From positions 1 through 37,472 of the forward strand of contig DATAWZ010000073.1 in assembly GCA_036266975.1 (NCBI GenBank): 37,472 nt of DNA, given 5' to 3'. This stretch comes from DATAWZ01 sp036266975 (lineage in GTDB: Bacteria; Actinomycetota; Thermoleophilia; Solirubrobacterales; Solirubrobacteraceae). The notes under the pieces are model-generated. The model was given only the letters and a program-made list of their open reading frames with translations. It was not told the origin of the DNA and did not search any database. A program made the position numbers and the translations under genes. Shown here one piece after another: positions 24,300 through 33,435 of this stretch. Position 1 is the stretch's first letter. Each line of letters opens with the position of its first letter.

Positions 24300-25789
24300 T
24301 GGCGCCGGCGCGCCCGTGGGGCGTGCACGACCTGGCGATGCACGGGCCGCGGCCGCGGCATGCTGAGGCCGATCTGGTGGCCGAACGGCAGGTGGAAGAG
24401 GATCACGTATGCGGTCAGGACGACCGTCGCTACGCGTAGCAGCCGGTCGCGGCTGACCGCGGCCAGCGGCAGCACCCAGATCACGTACCAGCTGAGCAGG
24501 AACGTGGTCGAGCAGACCAGCGCGTAGGTCGCCCAGCCGGCCGTGGTGCGCCAGTCCGCGCCCCGCCAGGTCAGGACCAGACCCACGCAGATGACCACCG
24601 CGAGCAGCGCGTCGACCAGGTGGCGCCACCAGTTCGGGAACCCGGAGATGCCGAACGCGCGGGCGAACTGCTCGGGCACGCTGTACTGGGAGCTGTGCTG
24701 CTGCTCGCCGCGCAGCGTGCCGACGAAGCCGAGCGCGTGCGGGCCGAACCCGATCACCGCGATGATCCCGGCGATCACCGCCGCGATCGCCGCCGCGATG
24801 AGGATCTCGCGCCGGCGCCCGGCCGCCTCGCGCGAGGCGAGCACGAACGGCAGCAGCAGGGTCGAGGAGATCTTGATCGTCGCGGCGAGCACGCCGGCCG
24901 CGGCACCGCGGGCCGGCCGCTCGACGGCCAGCGCGAGCATGACCACCCCGGTCAGCAGCACGATGATCAGGTCGTTGTGGGCGCCGCCGACCGCGAAGCT
25001 CAGCAGCGCGGGGTTGAGCCCGACGAACGCGGCGGCGAACCCCGCCGGGCGGCCGCTGAGCGCGGCGGCGCGAGCGATCACGACCGTCCCCCCCGCCGCG
25101 GCGGCGCCGGCGATGATCTTCAGCGCCCACATCCCGCCCGCCGCGCCGAGCGGGACGAGCGCGTAGGTGGGCAGGGTGAACAGCGGCCCGTAGGGGGAGT
25201 GCACGTTGTGCCAGCCCAGGTATCGGTAGAGCGCGTCCTGCGGCGCCGCCGACGCGGTGTGGGTGTACGGATCCAGGCCGTGCAGGACCCCCATCCGGGC
25301 GAAGCTCAGATAACCGAAGGCGTCCTGGGAGAGGATCACCGGGCCCAGTACGAGCGCGAGGTCAGCGAGGGCGACGCCCGCGAGCAGCAGCCGCAGCGGC
25401 ACCGCGTCGGCGCCGATCAGGGCGACCAGCCAGGCGCCGAAGAGGATGAACTCGAGCGTTTGGAACCCGTACAGGCCCAGGCCGATGTGCAGGCCGTGCA
25501 GGGGCCCCGACAGCCAGCCGGGGAAGCCCCCCACGCTCGCGGGGACGCGGCCCGTCGGGCGCGAGGCGGTGCCCGCCGCCAGCGCGAAGCAGCACGCGAT
25601 CACGGTCAGGAGGGCGAGCACGCCGACCGTCGCCCGGGCTCCGCCGAGCAGCGAGCGCTGCGGGTTCGCGCGGGAGCGTCCGGCCGGGCGGCGCGAGGAG
25701 GAGGAGATGAACGGCGAGCTGACCGCGCGGGTCAGCACGGACCCCTCCCGCGTGCGCCGCATGTTGTCGCTGTGTGGGAAAGTCGCCAT
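24242..25789 (-). CDS. GT-C polytopic glycosyltransferase (polyprenyl-phosphate mannosyltransferase-like, GT87/MptB type)
   Basis: The 515-residue membrane protein has about ten hydrophobic helices. A first extracytoplasmic segment has 'ALVLGPVILSQDAFGYLSFARMGVLHGLDPYTH' with the acidic residue expected of GT-C enzymes. 'HNVHSPYGPLFTLPTY' follows; both resemble actinobacterial alpha-mannosyltransferases that extend lipoglycans using polyprenyl-phosphate sugars. The first ~50 residues are cytoplasmic and Arg/Ser-rich. ATG 25789 has a TAATGT -10-like box at 25817-25812; ATG 25762 is an alternative. The last 20 codons overlap the wecA 3' end. The donor and acceptor are inferred from family only. 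Confidence 0.78.
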   Translation of the reverse strand: MATFPHSDNMRRTREGSVLTRAVSSPFISSSSRRPAGRSRANPQRSLLGGARATVGVLALLTVIACCFALAAGTASRPTGRVPASVGGFPGWLSGPLHGLHIGLGLYGFQTLEFILFGAWLVALIGADAVPLRLLLAGVALADLALVLGPVILSQDAFGYLSFARMGVLHGLDPYTHTASAAPQDALYRYLGWHNVHSPYGPLFTLPTYALVPLGAAGGMWALKIIAGAAAAGGTVVIARAAALSGRPAGFAAAFVGLNPALLSFAVGGAHNDLIIVLLTGVVMLALAVERPARGAAAGVLAATIKISSTLLLPFVLASREAAGRRREILIAAAIAAVIAGIIAVIGFGPHALGFVGTLRGEQQHSSQYSVPEQFARAFGISGFPNWWRHLVDALLAVVICVGLVLTWRGADWRTTAGWATYALVCSTTFLLSWYVIWVLPLAAVSRDRLLRVATVVLTAYVILFHLPFGHQIGLSMPRPRPVHRQVVHAPRARRRHHAPRTSGRLGRTASPRRG

Positions 25790-25810
25790 ACGGACCGCCG
25801 CGTGGGCAGC

Positions 25811-25817
25811 TACATTA
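25811..25817. promoter_or_regulatory. overlapping divergent -10 boxes (bidirectional promoter candidate)
   Basis: TACATT on the plus strand (25811-25816) and TAATGT on the minus strand (25817-25812) are nearly the same bases. They would drive the GT28 fusion gene (ATG 25895) and the GT-C gene (ATG 25789), respectively. No good -35 is seen on either side. Confidence 0.35.
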
Positions 25818-25894
25818 CGTGGTGCGCTGGGAGGCCGCGACCGCTCCGGGACTCGGAGTGTCGCCCGTCACCGCGCGTGTGGGGCAACTGGCCA

Positions 25895-27718
25895 ATGCGC
25901 CGACGCGATCGCAAATCCCCGCCCGAGCGCCGTCCCGGGCATCGACGCGTGCTGATCCTCTCCGCCGACGTGGGGGAGGGACACGCGGCCGCTGCGCGTG
26001 CGCTGGACGAGCAGCTGCGGGCTGGCCCCGAGCCGGTCGAGGTCACGGTCATCGACGGCCTGCGGGCGATGGGACGCGTGCTCCAGCCGGTCGTCGAGGA
26101 CGGCTACCGGATCCAGCTGCGCTTCATCCCCTGGAGCTACACGATCGTCTACTGGCTGCTCGAGCACGTGCTGCCCTTCCGGGCCTACACGCGCTGGCTG
26201 CTGCGCCGCTTCGGTGGGCGACCACTCGCGCGCGCGATCGCCGAGCACGAGCCGGACGTGGTCGTCTCGACCTATCCGGCGGTGACCGTCGTGCTCGCCC
26301 ACCTGCGAAAGCGCGGCCTCATCCACTGCTCGACGATGGCGACGATCACCGACCTGTGCGGGCTGTTCTTCTGGGCGCAGCCCGGGATCGACATGCATCT
26401 GGTCATGTACGACGAATCCGCCCCCCAAGTGGAGGCGATCGCGGGTCGGGGCAGCGTCGAGCTCGTGCGCCCGCTGATCTCGGCCGAGTTCCTGCGGCCG
26501 CGCTCGGCCGCCCAGGCGCGCCGTGAGCTCGAGCTGCCCGAGGACGGACACCTGATCGCGGTCTCGGGCGGCGGCTGGGGCGTCGGTGACATCGAGGGTG
26601 CCGTCCGCGAGCTGTTGGCCATGCCCGAGTCGACGATCGTCTGCCTGGCCGGCAAGAACGAGCCCGCCCAGCGCCGGCTCGAGCACGCCTTCGCCGATGA
26701 GCCGCGCGTCCATGTGTGGGGCTTCAGCAAGCAGATGCCGCGGCTGCTGGCGGCCGCCGACGTGCTCGTGCACTCGACCGGCGGCGTCACCTGCCTGGAG
26801 GCGCGGGCGTGCGGGACCCCGATCGTCGCCTACGGGCTGCCCGTCGGGCACGCCAAGATCAACACCCGCGCGATGGCCGACCTGGGCGTGCTGCGCCTGG
26901 CCAACGACCCGCGCGAGCTCGTCGAGCACGTCCGCGAGAGCCTCGAGGGCGCGCACGAGCACGCCCTGGTCGCCGACCAAACCCCCGCCGCCGGGCCGCC
27001 CGGCGCCCGGGCGAGCGAGCTCGTGCTCTCGATCCCCCGGCGGGTGCGCCCGATCCCGCGCTGGCGCGTGCGCACGGCGACGATCACTGCGCAGGTGCTC
27101 GCCGTCGCGGCCCTCGGCGCCTGGAGCCTGGGCACCGACGAGCTCACCGCACTGGCCGCCGCGGTCGTCGGGGTGCACGTGATGCGCCGGATCGAGACGA
27201 CCCGTCCGCAGGTCGCGCTGATCCTGGAGACGCCCAACGGCAGCCAGCTCTCGGTGGCCGATGCGCTCGCCCGGGACGGGATCCATGCCTCCTTCGCCGC
27301 CACGAAGACCGAGACCCGGAGCGAGGCCCGCGCGCTGCGCGCGGTCGGCGACCAGGTCATCCCCGCCCTCGGCAGCGCGCACCTGTTCCACTGGTTCCAT
27401 ACCCGCGGGACGCTGCGGCATGAGGCCCACCTGGCCGGGCTCGATCACCACTTCTACTTCCTGGAGCCGCGCGGCGGGCCGTGTCTGGGACAGCTGCTGC
27501 TCGCCCGCACGGCGGACGCTCGCCCGATCGTCGGCTCGGTGCAGCTGAACGCCGTCCGGCCGTTGCCCGTCGCTCCGCTGGCGCGCGGCGACATCGTGGT
27601 CGACAACCTCTCCGGCGTCGCCGCGGTGTCCTCGGTCCAGCGGCTCGCCCACGCGATCTCCGGCGAGGGTCTGCAGCCGCTGCCCTTCTACGACCTGGTC
27701 GGCGACGCCCAGAGCTGA
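25895..27718 (+). CDS. MGDG-synthase-like glycosyltransferase (GT28 family) fused to a membrane segment and a degenerate NodB domain
   Basis: The 607-residue protein has an N-terminal MGDG_synth domain ('LILSADVGEGHAAAARAL', residues 20-37) and a GT-B C-terminal half with 'AVSGGGWGVGD', 'VHVWGFSKQMPRLLAAADVLVHSTGGVTCLEARACGTPIVAYG' (about 220-330). It should glycosylate a lipid such as diacylglycerol. Residues ~397-428 are hydrophobic. From ~440 the order of a polysaccharide deacetylase is recognisable beside the next gene's product: 'QVALILETPNGS' against 'TVALTFDDGPHP', 'FYFLEPRGG' against 'FYRPPYGV', 'GDIVVDNLSG' against 'GSVLLLHDAD'. The catalytic residues are lost. ATG 25895 is the first convincing start; the frame is open much further upstream over the GT-C gene. 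Confidence 0.82.
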   Translation: MRRRDRKSPPERRPGHRRVLILSADVGEGHAAAARALDEQLRAGPEPVEVTVIDGLRAMGRVLQPVVEDGYRIQLRFIPWSYTIVYWLLEHVLPFRAYTRWLLRRFGGRPLARAIAEHEPDVVVSTYPAVTVVLAHLRKRGLIHCSTMATITDLCGLFFWAQPGIDMHLVMYDESAPQVEAIAGRGSVELVRPLISAEFLRPRSAAQARRELELPEDGHLIAVSGGGWGVGDIEGAVRELLAMPESTIVCLAGKNEPAQRRLEHAFADEPRVHVWGFSKQMPRLLAAADVLVHSTGGVTCLEARACGTPIVAYGLPVGHAKINTRAMADLGVLRLANDPRELVEHVRESLEGAHEHALVADQTPAAGPPGARASELVLSIPRRVRPIPRWRVRTATITAQVLAVAALGAWSLGTDELTALAAAVVGVHVMRRIETTRPQVALILETPNGSQLSVADALARDGIHASFAATKTETRSEARALRAVGDQVIPALGSAHLFHWFHTRGTLRHEAHLAGLDHHFYFLEPRGGPCLGQLLLARTADARPIVGSVQLNAVRPLPVAPLARGDIVVDNLSGVAAVSSVQRLAHAISGEGLQPLPFYDLVGDAQS

Positions 27719-27725
27719 CCGAGCG

Positions 27726-28418
27726 CTGCTCGCCGGCGCGGCCGGCCTCGCCGCCGCGCACGCCCTGCCGGCGCTGGCCGCCTCGTGGCCGCCGCTGCGC
27801 GCACCGCTCGGGGTTGGCGATCGCACGACCGACGGGACCACGGTCGCGCTGACCTTCGACGACGGGCCGCACCCGCAGGCCACGCCGGCGGTGCTCGAGC
27901 TGCTCGCTCGGGAGCAGGTCACGGCCACCTTTTTCCTGGTCGGTGAGCAGGTGGCTCGCTCGCCGGCGCTGGCCGGCGAGATCGCGGCCGCCGGGCATGC
28001 CGTCGCGCTGCACTGCGACCGGCATCGCAACCTGCTGCGGCTGACCCCCGCCATGCTGCGCGCCGACCTCGATCGCGCGCACGAGCGGATCGCGGACGCC
28101 ACCGGGGTGACCCCCCGCTTCTATCGGCCCCCCTACGGCGTGCTCACGGCCGCGGCGCTGACCCAGGCGCGCCGGCGCGGGTGGCGCGTCCTGCTGTGGA
28201 CGCACTGGGGGCGGGACTGGGAGGCGCGCGCGAACGGCGACTCGGTGCACGTGCTGCTCACCGCCGGCCTGACCGCGGGATCGGTCCTGCTCCTGCACGA
28301 CGCCGACGACTATGGAGCGCCCGGATGCTGGCGCTCGACGGTCGCCGCGCTGCCGCGAGTGATCGAGACGGTGCGCGCCGCCGAGCTCATTCTGGGCGGG
28401 GTCGAGCCGGGTCTGTAG
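27726..28418 (+). CDS. polysaccharide deacetylase (NodB homology), probable CTG start
   Basis: The ~230-residue metal-dependent deacetylase probably acts on an envelope N-acetyl sugar. All five motifs are visible: 'TFDDGPHP' (catalytic and metal Asp), 'HCDRH' (HxxxH metal ligands), 'RFYRPPYG', 'LWTHWGRDW' and 'VLLLHDAD'. A hydrophobic 'ALLAGAAGLAAAHALPALAASW' at the start suggests export or membrane anchoring. In this frame no ATG, GTG or TTG occurs between the last upstream stop (about 27548) and the TFDD motif. CTG 27726, 8 bases after the GT28 stop, is the best start. GTG 27891 would delete the first motif. It is coupled to the GT28-NodB fusion gene. Confidence 0.8.
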   Translation: MLAGAAGLAAAHALPALAASWPPLRAPLGVGDRTTDGTTVALTFDDGPHPQATPAVLELLAREQVTATFFLVGEQVARSPALAGEIAAAGHAVALHCDRHRNLLRLTPAMLRADLDRAHERIADATGVTPRFYRPPYGVLTAAALTQARRRGWRVLLWTHWGRDWEARANGDSVHVLLTAGLTAGSVLLLHDADDYGAPGCWRSTVAALPRVIETVRAAELILGGVEPGL

Positions 28419-28421
28419 ACT

Positions 28422-28457
28422 GTCACAAACGTGTCACGAAGTGCGGATCGATATGCT
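28422..28457 (+). promoter_or_regulatory. GTCAC direct repeats upstream of a -10 box (MtrA/PhoP-type site candidate)
   Basis: GTCAC occurs at 28422-28426 and 28433-28437, one helical turn (11 bases) apart; the wider repeats are TCACAAA and TCACGAA with a 4-base gap. TATGCT (28452-28457) fits a -10 box 14 bases beyond. Direct repeats of this kind are bound by OmpR-family regulators such as MtrA or PhoP in actinobacteria. The transcript would run into the region before the atp operon. Confidence 0.4.
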
Positions 28458-29063
28458 CCCGCGGCCGCCGCGGAAGCTCTGGGAGGACTCCGGCCAGGCC
28501 AGTCTGTAGATAGGACTGCCGCGCCGACCCGCCCGTGTGTAGGGTGGCGCCCACACGATGCCCGATCACGACGCGACTGAAGGAACCCCGCCCGCCGGCG
28601 ACCGCTCGGTCGACCCGGCGCGCGCGCGTGGTGAGAAGGAACCGGCTCGTCCGAGCCACTCGGGGCGCCGATGCCTTCCGCGCCCGCACGCCCACGCCGG
28701 TGTTCGCCGCGCGCTGCGCCGGACCTGTCCGCGAAGGGGTCGCGCGCGGGCTCCCTGGGAGGGCCGCGAGCGTCGCCGCGGCCGGTCCTGTCGGGGATCC
28801 TCGCGCGGGAGCCACTCGTGAGCTGCGGTGCGATGCATGACGTATACTGCCGCCGCCTCGGGAGCCAGCGTGTCGCCTGTACCCGACGCCGCCGCCGCCT
28901 GTCCACCGGCCGCGCGCTCCGCCTCGCTCATCGATTTGACCCGCCGTCATGCCCACCGCCACGAACGCGTCACGCCGCGCGCCGTTGCCTGCGCTCTGCT
29001 GGTGGTGATCTGTCCGTGTCCGTGCCCGCGGTAGCCTCCGGCGCGACTGCGAGCGAGCGGCCG
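28438..29063 (+). other. long non-coding stretch before the atp operon
   Basis: I cannot support a gene in these ~625 bases. They contain the -10-like boxes at 28452 and 28843 and two small hairpins: CAGTC/GACTG around 28496-28514, and CGTGTG/CACACG at 28534-28557 just before an ATG at 28558. An 87-codon open frame starts there, but it soon becomes Arg/Pro-rich with no family resemblance. An unusually long leader, an unrecognised RNA or an eroded small gene are possible. Confidence 0.4.
28843..28848 (+). promoter_or_regulatory. probable atp operon -10 box
   Basis: TATACT is the best -10 match in the stretch before the operon. It implies a leader of about 210 bases before the AtpI-like gene. 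The -35 region is unclear. Confidence 0.4.
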
Positions 29064-29441
29064 ATGGTGATCGTCCTGAAGAACCTCGACATGGTCTTCG
29101 CGGTCGCGGTGGCCGCGCTGGCCATCGCGCTGGGCGCGCCGACCGTCGGCTGCATCGTGGGCGCCGGTGCGTGGATCCTGCAGCGCGGCGTCCAGGCCGT
29201 CGACAAGCGCTGGCTGCGCCGCATCGCCAAGCCCACGCACCAGCTCGGCGCCAACCTCGGCGAGGCCTTCGGTCGGACCTGGCTGCTCGCCGGCGCGATC
29301 GTCGGCGCCGGCGTCGGCGACGCCCGCAAGGACGGGCTCACCGCGGCGCTGATCATCCTCGGCGCCTACACCATCGGCTTCGTCATCCGGCTGATCGTCG
29401 GCAAGCAGCGTGAGCAGGAGCGCAAGGTGGGGGTCCGATGA
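29064..29441 (+). CDS. AtpI-like small membrane protein at the head of the atp operon
   Basis: The 125-residue protein has about four hydrophobic segments: 'MVFAVAVAALAIALGAP' and 'VGCIVGAGAWIL' (residues 10-40), 'TWLLAGAIVGAGVG' (about 73-86) and 'GLTAALIILGAYTIGFVIRLIVG' (about 91-113). A basic loop joins the pairs. Position, size and topology match AtpI, the assembly factor for the c-ring, but sequence resemblance is weak, so the name is by context. The stop overlaps the atpB ATG (ATGA). ATG 29064 is taken as the start; GTG codons about 50 bases upstream would add an unlikely N-terminus. Confidence 0.65.
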   Translation: MVIVLKNLDMVFAVAVAALAIALGAPTVGCIVGAGAWILQRGVQAVDKRWLRRIAKPTHQLGANLGEAFGRTWLLAGAIVGAGVGDARKDGLTAALIILGAYTIGFVIRLIVGKQREQERKVGVR

Positions 29442-30388
29442 GCGCGGTCGCAAGCGCCCCCGCGAGCCCGACGCCCAACCCGAACGCCCGGCGAAACGCG
29501 ATCCGCGCGGTCGCCGGCTTCTACGTCTTCGGGCTGATCGTCTTCGGCGTCATCTACGGCATCAAGGGCCACAAGAACGTCTCGGTGACGCGCGCGCTCA
29601 ACCCGTTCTCGCCGGTCGACGAGTTCAAGCTCGACACGTGGTTCAAGGTCGGGCCGATCGACTTCAACAAGGGCGTGCTGTACGTGGTGGTCGCCGCCGT
29701 CATCACGCTCGGCTTCCTGCTCTACCTCTCCCGCCACATGAGCCGGCGCCCCGGCCGTTGGCAGGTCGCGCTGGAGTGGATGTACAACCTGACGCGCGGC
29801 ATGTCGCAGGACAACATGGACGAGAAGATGGCCAAGAAATGGTTCCCGGTCATCTTCACCCTGTTCGTGTTCATCCTCGTGTCCAACGTCATCGGCTACA
29901 TCCCGCTGCCGGTCGACTCCGCGGAGAAGTTCAACCTCTTCGGCGCTCACATCCCCTCGTTCCAGATCTACGCGGCGACGACCAACCTCTCCGTCCCGCT
30001 TGTCCTGGCCTTGATCGTCTTCATCTCGTACACGACGGAGGGCATCCGCCACAGCGGGCCGATCGGGTACCTGAAGGGCCTCATGCCCCCGGGCGTGTCG
30101 GGCGGGATGCGGTACTTCATCTTCCCGCTCGAGGTGACGTCGAACTTCCTGCGTCTGATCTCGCTCACGATCCGGCTGTGGGCGAACCTGATGGCCGGGC
30201 ACCTGCTGATCGCGTTCATGGCCGGCGACCTGTCGGTGCTGCTTGGACTTCAGTTCCTCGGCTGGTTCACCCTTCCGCTCGGCATCGCGATCTTCCTGTT
30301 CGAATGCGTGCTGATCGCGGGCCTGCAGGCCTTCATCTTCGCCATCTTGACCGCCATCTACTTGGGCGGAGCCGTCTCCGGTCACTAG
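29438..30388 (+). CDS. atpB: F1Fo ATP synthase subunit a
   Basis: This is the Fo stator subunit that forms the two proton half-channels beside the c-ring. The 316-residue polytopic protein has the essential arginine in 'SLTIRLWANLMAGHLL' (Arg246) and the conserved 'NVIGYIPLP' and 'PLEVTSNFLRLISL'. The C-terminal helix pair 'ECVLIAGLQAFIFAILTAIYLG' is typical. About 30 extra hydrophilic N-terminal residues precede the first helix. Its ATG overlaps the upstream AtpI-like stop by four bases. atpE follows after 23 bases. Confidence 0.96.
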   Translation: MSAVASAPASPTPNPNARRNAIRAVAGFYVFGLIVFGVIYGIKGHKNVSVTRALNPFSPVDEFKLDTWFKVGPIDFNKGVLYVVVAAVITLGFLLYLSRHMSRRPGRWQVALEWMYNLTRGMSQDNMDEKMAKKWFPVIFTLFVFILVSNVIGYIPLPVDSAEKFNLFGAHIPSFQIYAATTNLSVPLVLALIVFISYTTEGIRHSGPIGYLKGLMPPGVSGGMRYFIFPLEVTSNFLRLISLTIRLWANLMAGHLLIAFMAGDLSVLLGLQFLGWFTLPLGIAIFLFECVLIAGLQAFIFAILTAIYLGGAVSGH

Positions 30389-30411
30389 TCCCACAAGGAG
30401 CCCTTTCACCA

Positions 30412-30705
30412 ATGCTGGCACTCATATACGGCATCATGATTCACCCGCTGCTCGGCGCAGCGGTGGACGTCACCACCTACGGCAAGAAGGCCGGCGAGGC
30501 CATCGGCCTCGGCGCCGGCGCCGGAGGCGGCGCGGCGGGCGCCGGCGCGGGCATCGGCATGCTGTTCGGCAAGGTGATCGAGGCGATCACCCGTCAGCCT
30601 GAGATGCGTGACGAGATCACCGCGATCCAGTGGCTCGGCTTCGCGCTCACCGAGGCGTGCTTCTTCTACGGCCTGGTCGGCGGCTTCATCGCCTTCTTCC
30701 TGTAG
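30412..30705 (+). CDS. atpE: F1Fo ATP synthase subunit c
   Basis: This is the ring-forming proteolipid that carries protons. The 97-residue protein has a Gly/Ala-rich first helix ('AIGLGAGAGGGAAGAGAGIGMLFG'), the polar loop 'RQPEM' and the proton-binding Glu81 in 'FALTEACFFYGLVGG'. Residues next to Glu81 are Ala and Cys rather than the Ser/Thr of sodium rings, so proton use is likely. It is 15-20 residues longer than usual at the N-terminus ('MLALIYGIMIHPLLGAAVDVT'). The start is supported by AAGGAG (30395-30400); an internal ATG at 30436 would shorten it. Confidence 0.94.
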   Translation: MLALIYGIMIHPLLGAAVDVTTYGKKAGEAIGLGAGAGGGAAGAGAGIGMLFGKVIEAITRQPEMRDEITAIQWLGFALTEACFFYGLVGGFIAFFL

Positions 30706-30714
30706 GAGCTGGTC

Positions 30715-31254
30715 ATGCTGATCGCCGCCGACAGCAGCAGCAACAACTTCCTCATCAAGCCCAACGTGGGTTTGATGGTGTGGATCCTGGTCGTCTTCGC
30801 GATCTCGCTGGCCGTGCTCGTGAAGTGGGTGTTCCCGCGCATCACCGCGGCGCTCGACGACCGTGCCAACGCGATCAACACGGAGATCGACACCGCGACG
30901 GCGACGCGCGAGGAGGCCGAGAAGGTGCTCTCCGAGTACCGCGAGCGGCTGAAGGAGGCGCGCGATCAGGCCGACGAGATCGTCCAGCGCGCGCGTGACG
31001 CGGCCAAGTCACACGAGGCCGAGAGCACCGAGGCGGCTCGCGAGCGGGCCCGCGAGCTGGTCGAGCGCGCCGAGCGCGACATCGAGGCGGCCACCGCGCG
31101 GGCGCTGCAGGAGATCCGCAACCAGGTCGCGGACCTGACGATCCTCGCCACCGAGAAGGTCACGCGCAAGACGCTCACCGGCGAGGACCAGCGCCGCCTC
31201 GTCGAGGAGGCGATCGGCGAGATCGACCTGTCCTCGCTCTCGAGTAGCAACTAG
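30715..31254 (+). CDS. atpF: F1Fo ATP synthase subunit b
   Basis: This peripheral-stalk subunit has one N-terminal membrane helix ('GLMVWILVVFAISLAVLVKWVF', about residues 19-40) and a long charged coiled coil to the C-terminus ('EYRERLKEARDQADEIVQRARD...'). At 179 residues it has family length. The ribosome site TAGGAG overlaps the atpE stop codon, so translation is coupled. atpH starts 2 bases after its stop. Confidence 0.94.
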   Translation: MLIAADSSSNNFLIKPNVGLMVWILVVFAISLAVLVKWVFPRITAALDDRANAINTEIDTATATREEAEKVLSEYRERLKEARDQADEIVQRARDAAKSHEAESTEAARERARELVERAERDIEAATARALQEIRNQVADLTILATEKVTRKTLTGEDQRRLVEEAIGEIDLSSLSSSN

Positions 31255-31256
31255 CG

Positions 31257-31790
31257 ATGGAAGAACTGGCCGCCGTCTACAGTCGCTCGCTCTTCGAGGT
31301 TGCCCGGGAGACGGGCAAGCTCGACGTGGCGCGCGAGCAGCTCGGCCAGTTCACCGACCTGCTGCGCGAGAACCGGCAGGTCGCGGTCTTCTTCTTCTCG
31401 CCCTACTGCTCCACGCAGGAGAAGAAGGACGGCCTGCACAAGGCGGTGACCGGCGCCGAGCCGATCATCATCAACTTCCTCGAGCTGCTGATCGAGAACC
31501 ACCGCATGCCGGTGCTCTTCCGGGTGCGCGCGGCGTTCGAGGAGCTGTGGGAGGCCGAGAACCAGCTGCTGCCCGTGCACATCACCAGCGCCGTGGTGCT
31601 CGACGAGGCGACCACGCGCGCCATCGGCGAGCAGATCGGCCAGCGGACCGGCCGTCGGGTGCAGCTGTCCAGCGAGGTCGAGCCGGAGATCCTCGGCGGC
31701 ATCATCCTGCGCGTCGGCAACTCGATCCTCGACGCCTCGATCCGCAACCGTTTGGAACGTCTACGCAAGCAGGTCGCCCGCGCGGCCTGA
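31257..31790 (+). CDS. atpH: F1Fo ATP synthase subunit delta
   Basis: This 177-residue F1 subunit joins the catalytic head to the peripheral stalk. 'AAVYSRSLFEVARETGKLDVAREQL' is the N-terminal helical-bundle opening, 'NFLELLIENHRM' the middle, and 'EVEPEILGGIILRVGNSILDASIRNRLERLRKQ' the classic C-terminal signature. The ATG at 31257 lies 2 bases after atpF. Its TGA stop (31788-31790) runs directly into palindromic repeat copy D, which separates it from atpA. Confidence 0.95.
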   Translation: MEELAAVYSRSLFEVARETGKLDVAREQLGQFTDLLRENRQVAVFFFSPYCSTQEKKDGLHKAVTGAEPIIINFLELLIENHRMPVLFRVRAAFEELWEAENQLLPVHITSAVVLDEATTRAIGEQIGQRTGRRVQLSSEVEPEILGGIILRVGNSILDASIRNRLERLRKQVARAA

Positions 31791-31834
31791 GAGGGTGGCG
31801 CAGCCGCCCGTGAGGGCGGCGAGCCGGGCCCCTC
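31790..31834 (+). repeat. palindromic repeat copy D between atpH and atpA
   Basis: It has the same layout as copies A-C: left arm AGAGGGTGGCGCAGCC, hairpin, right arm GGCGAGCCGGGCCCCTC. The inner stem is GCCGCCC/GGGCGGC with loop GTGA. Compared with copies A-C the A-T pair is replaced by C-G on both sides. GAGTTTTTCT follows, so transcriptional attenuation is possible. The atpA ribosome site AAGGAG (31856-31861) lies 21 bases further. Confidence 0.85.
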
Positions 31835-31871
31835 GCCGCTGAGTTTTTCTCCCCTAAGGAGCCTTCGAAAA

Positions 31872-33425
<1,554 letters not shown>

Positions 33426-33435
33426 GCCGCGCGCC

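Noticed and set aside
24620..25894. Upstream extension of the GT28 fusion gene
   Set aside because: Low-complexity shadow lying antisense to the GT-C gene; conserved glycosyltransferase sequence starts just after ATG 25895.
28464..28530. RNase P RNA or SRP RNA resemblance (GGGAGGACTCCGG)
   Set aside because: The flanking conserved segments of either RNA are absent.
28558..28821. Possible 87-residue gene before the atp operon
   Set aside because: The first ~30 codons have coding-like third positions, but the rest is Arg/Pro-rich with no recognisable domain. Kept only as part of the unexplained region.
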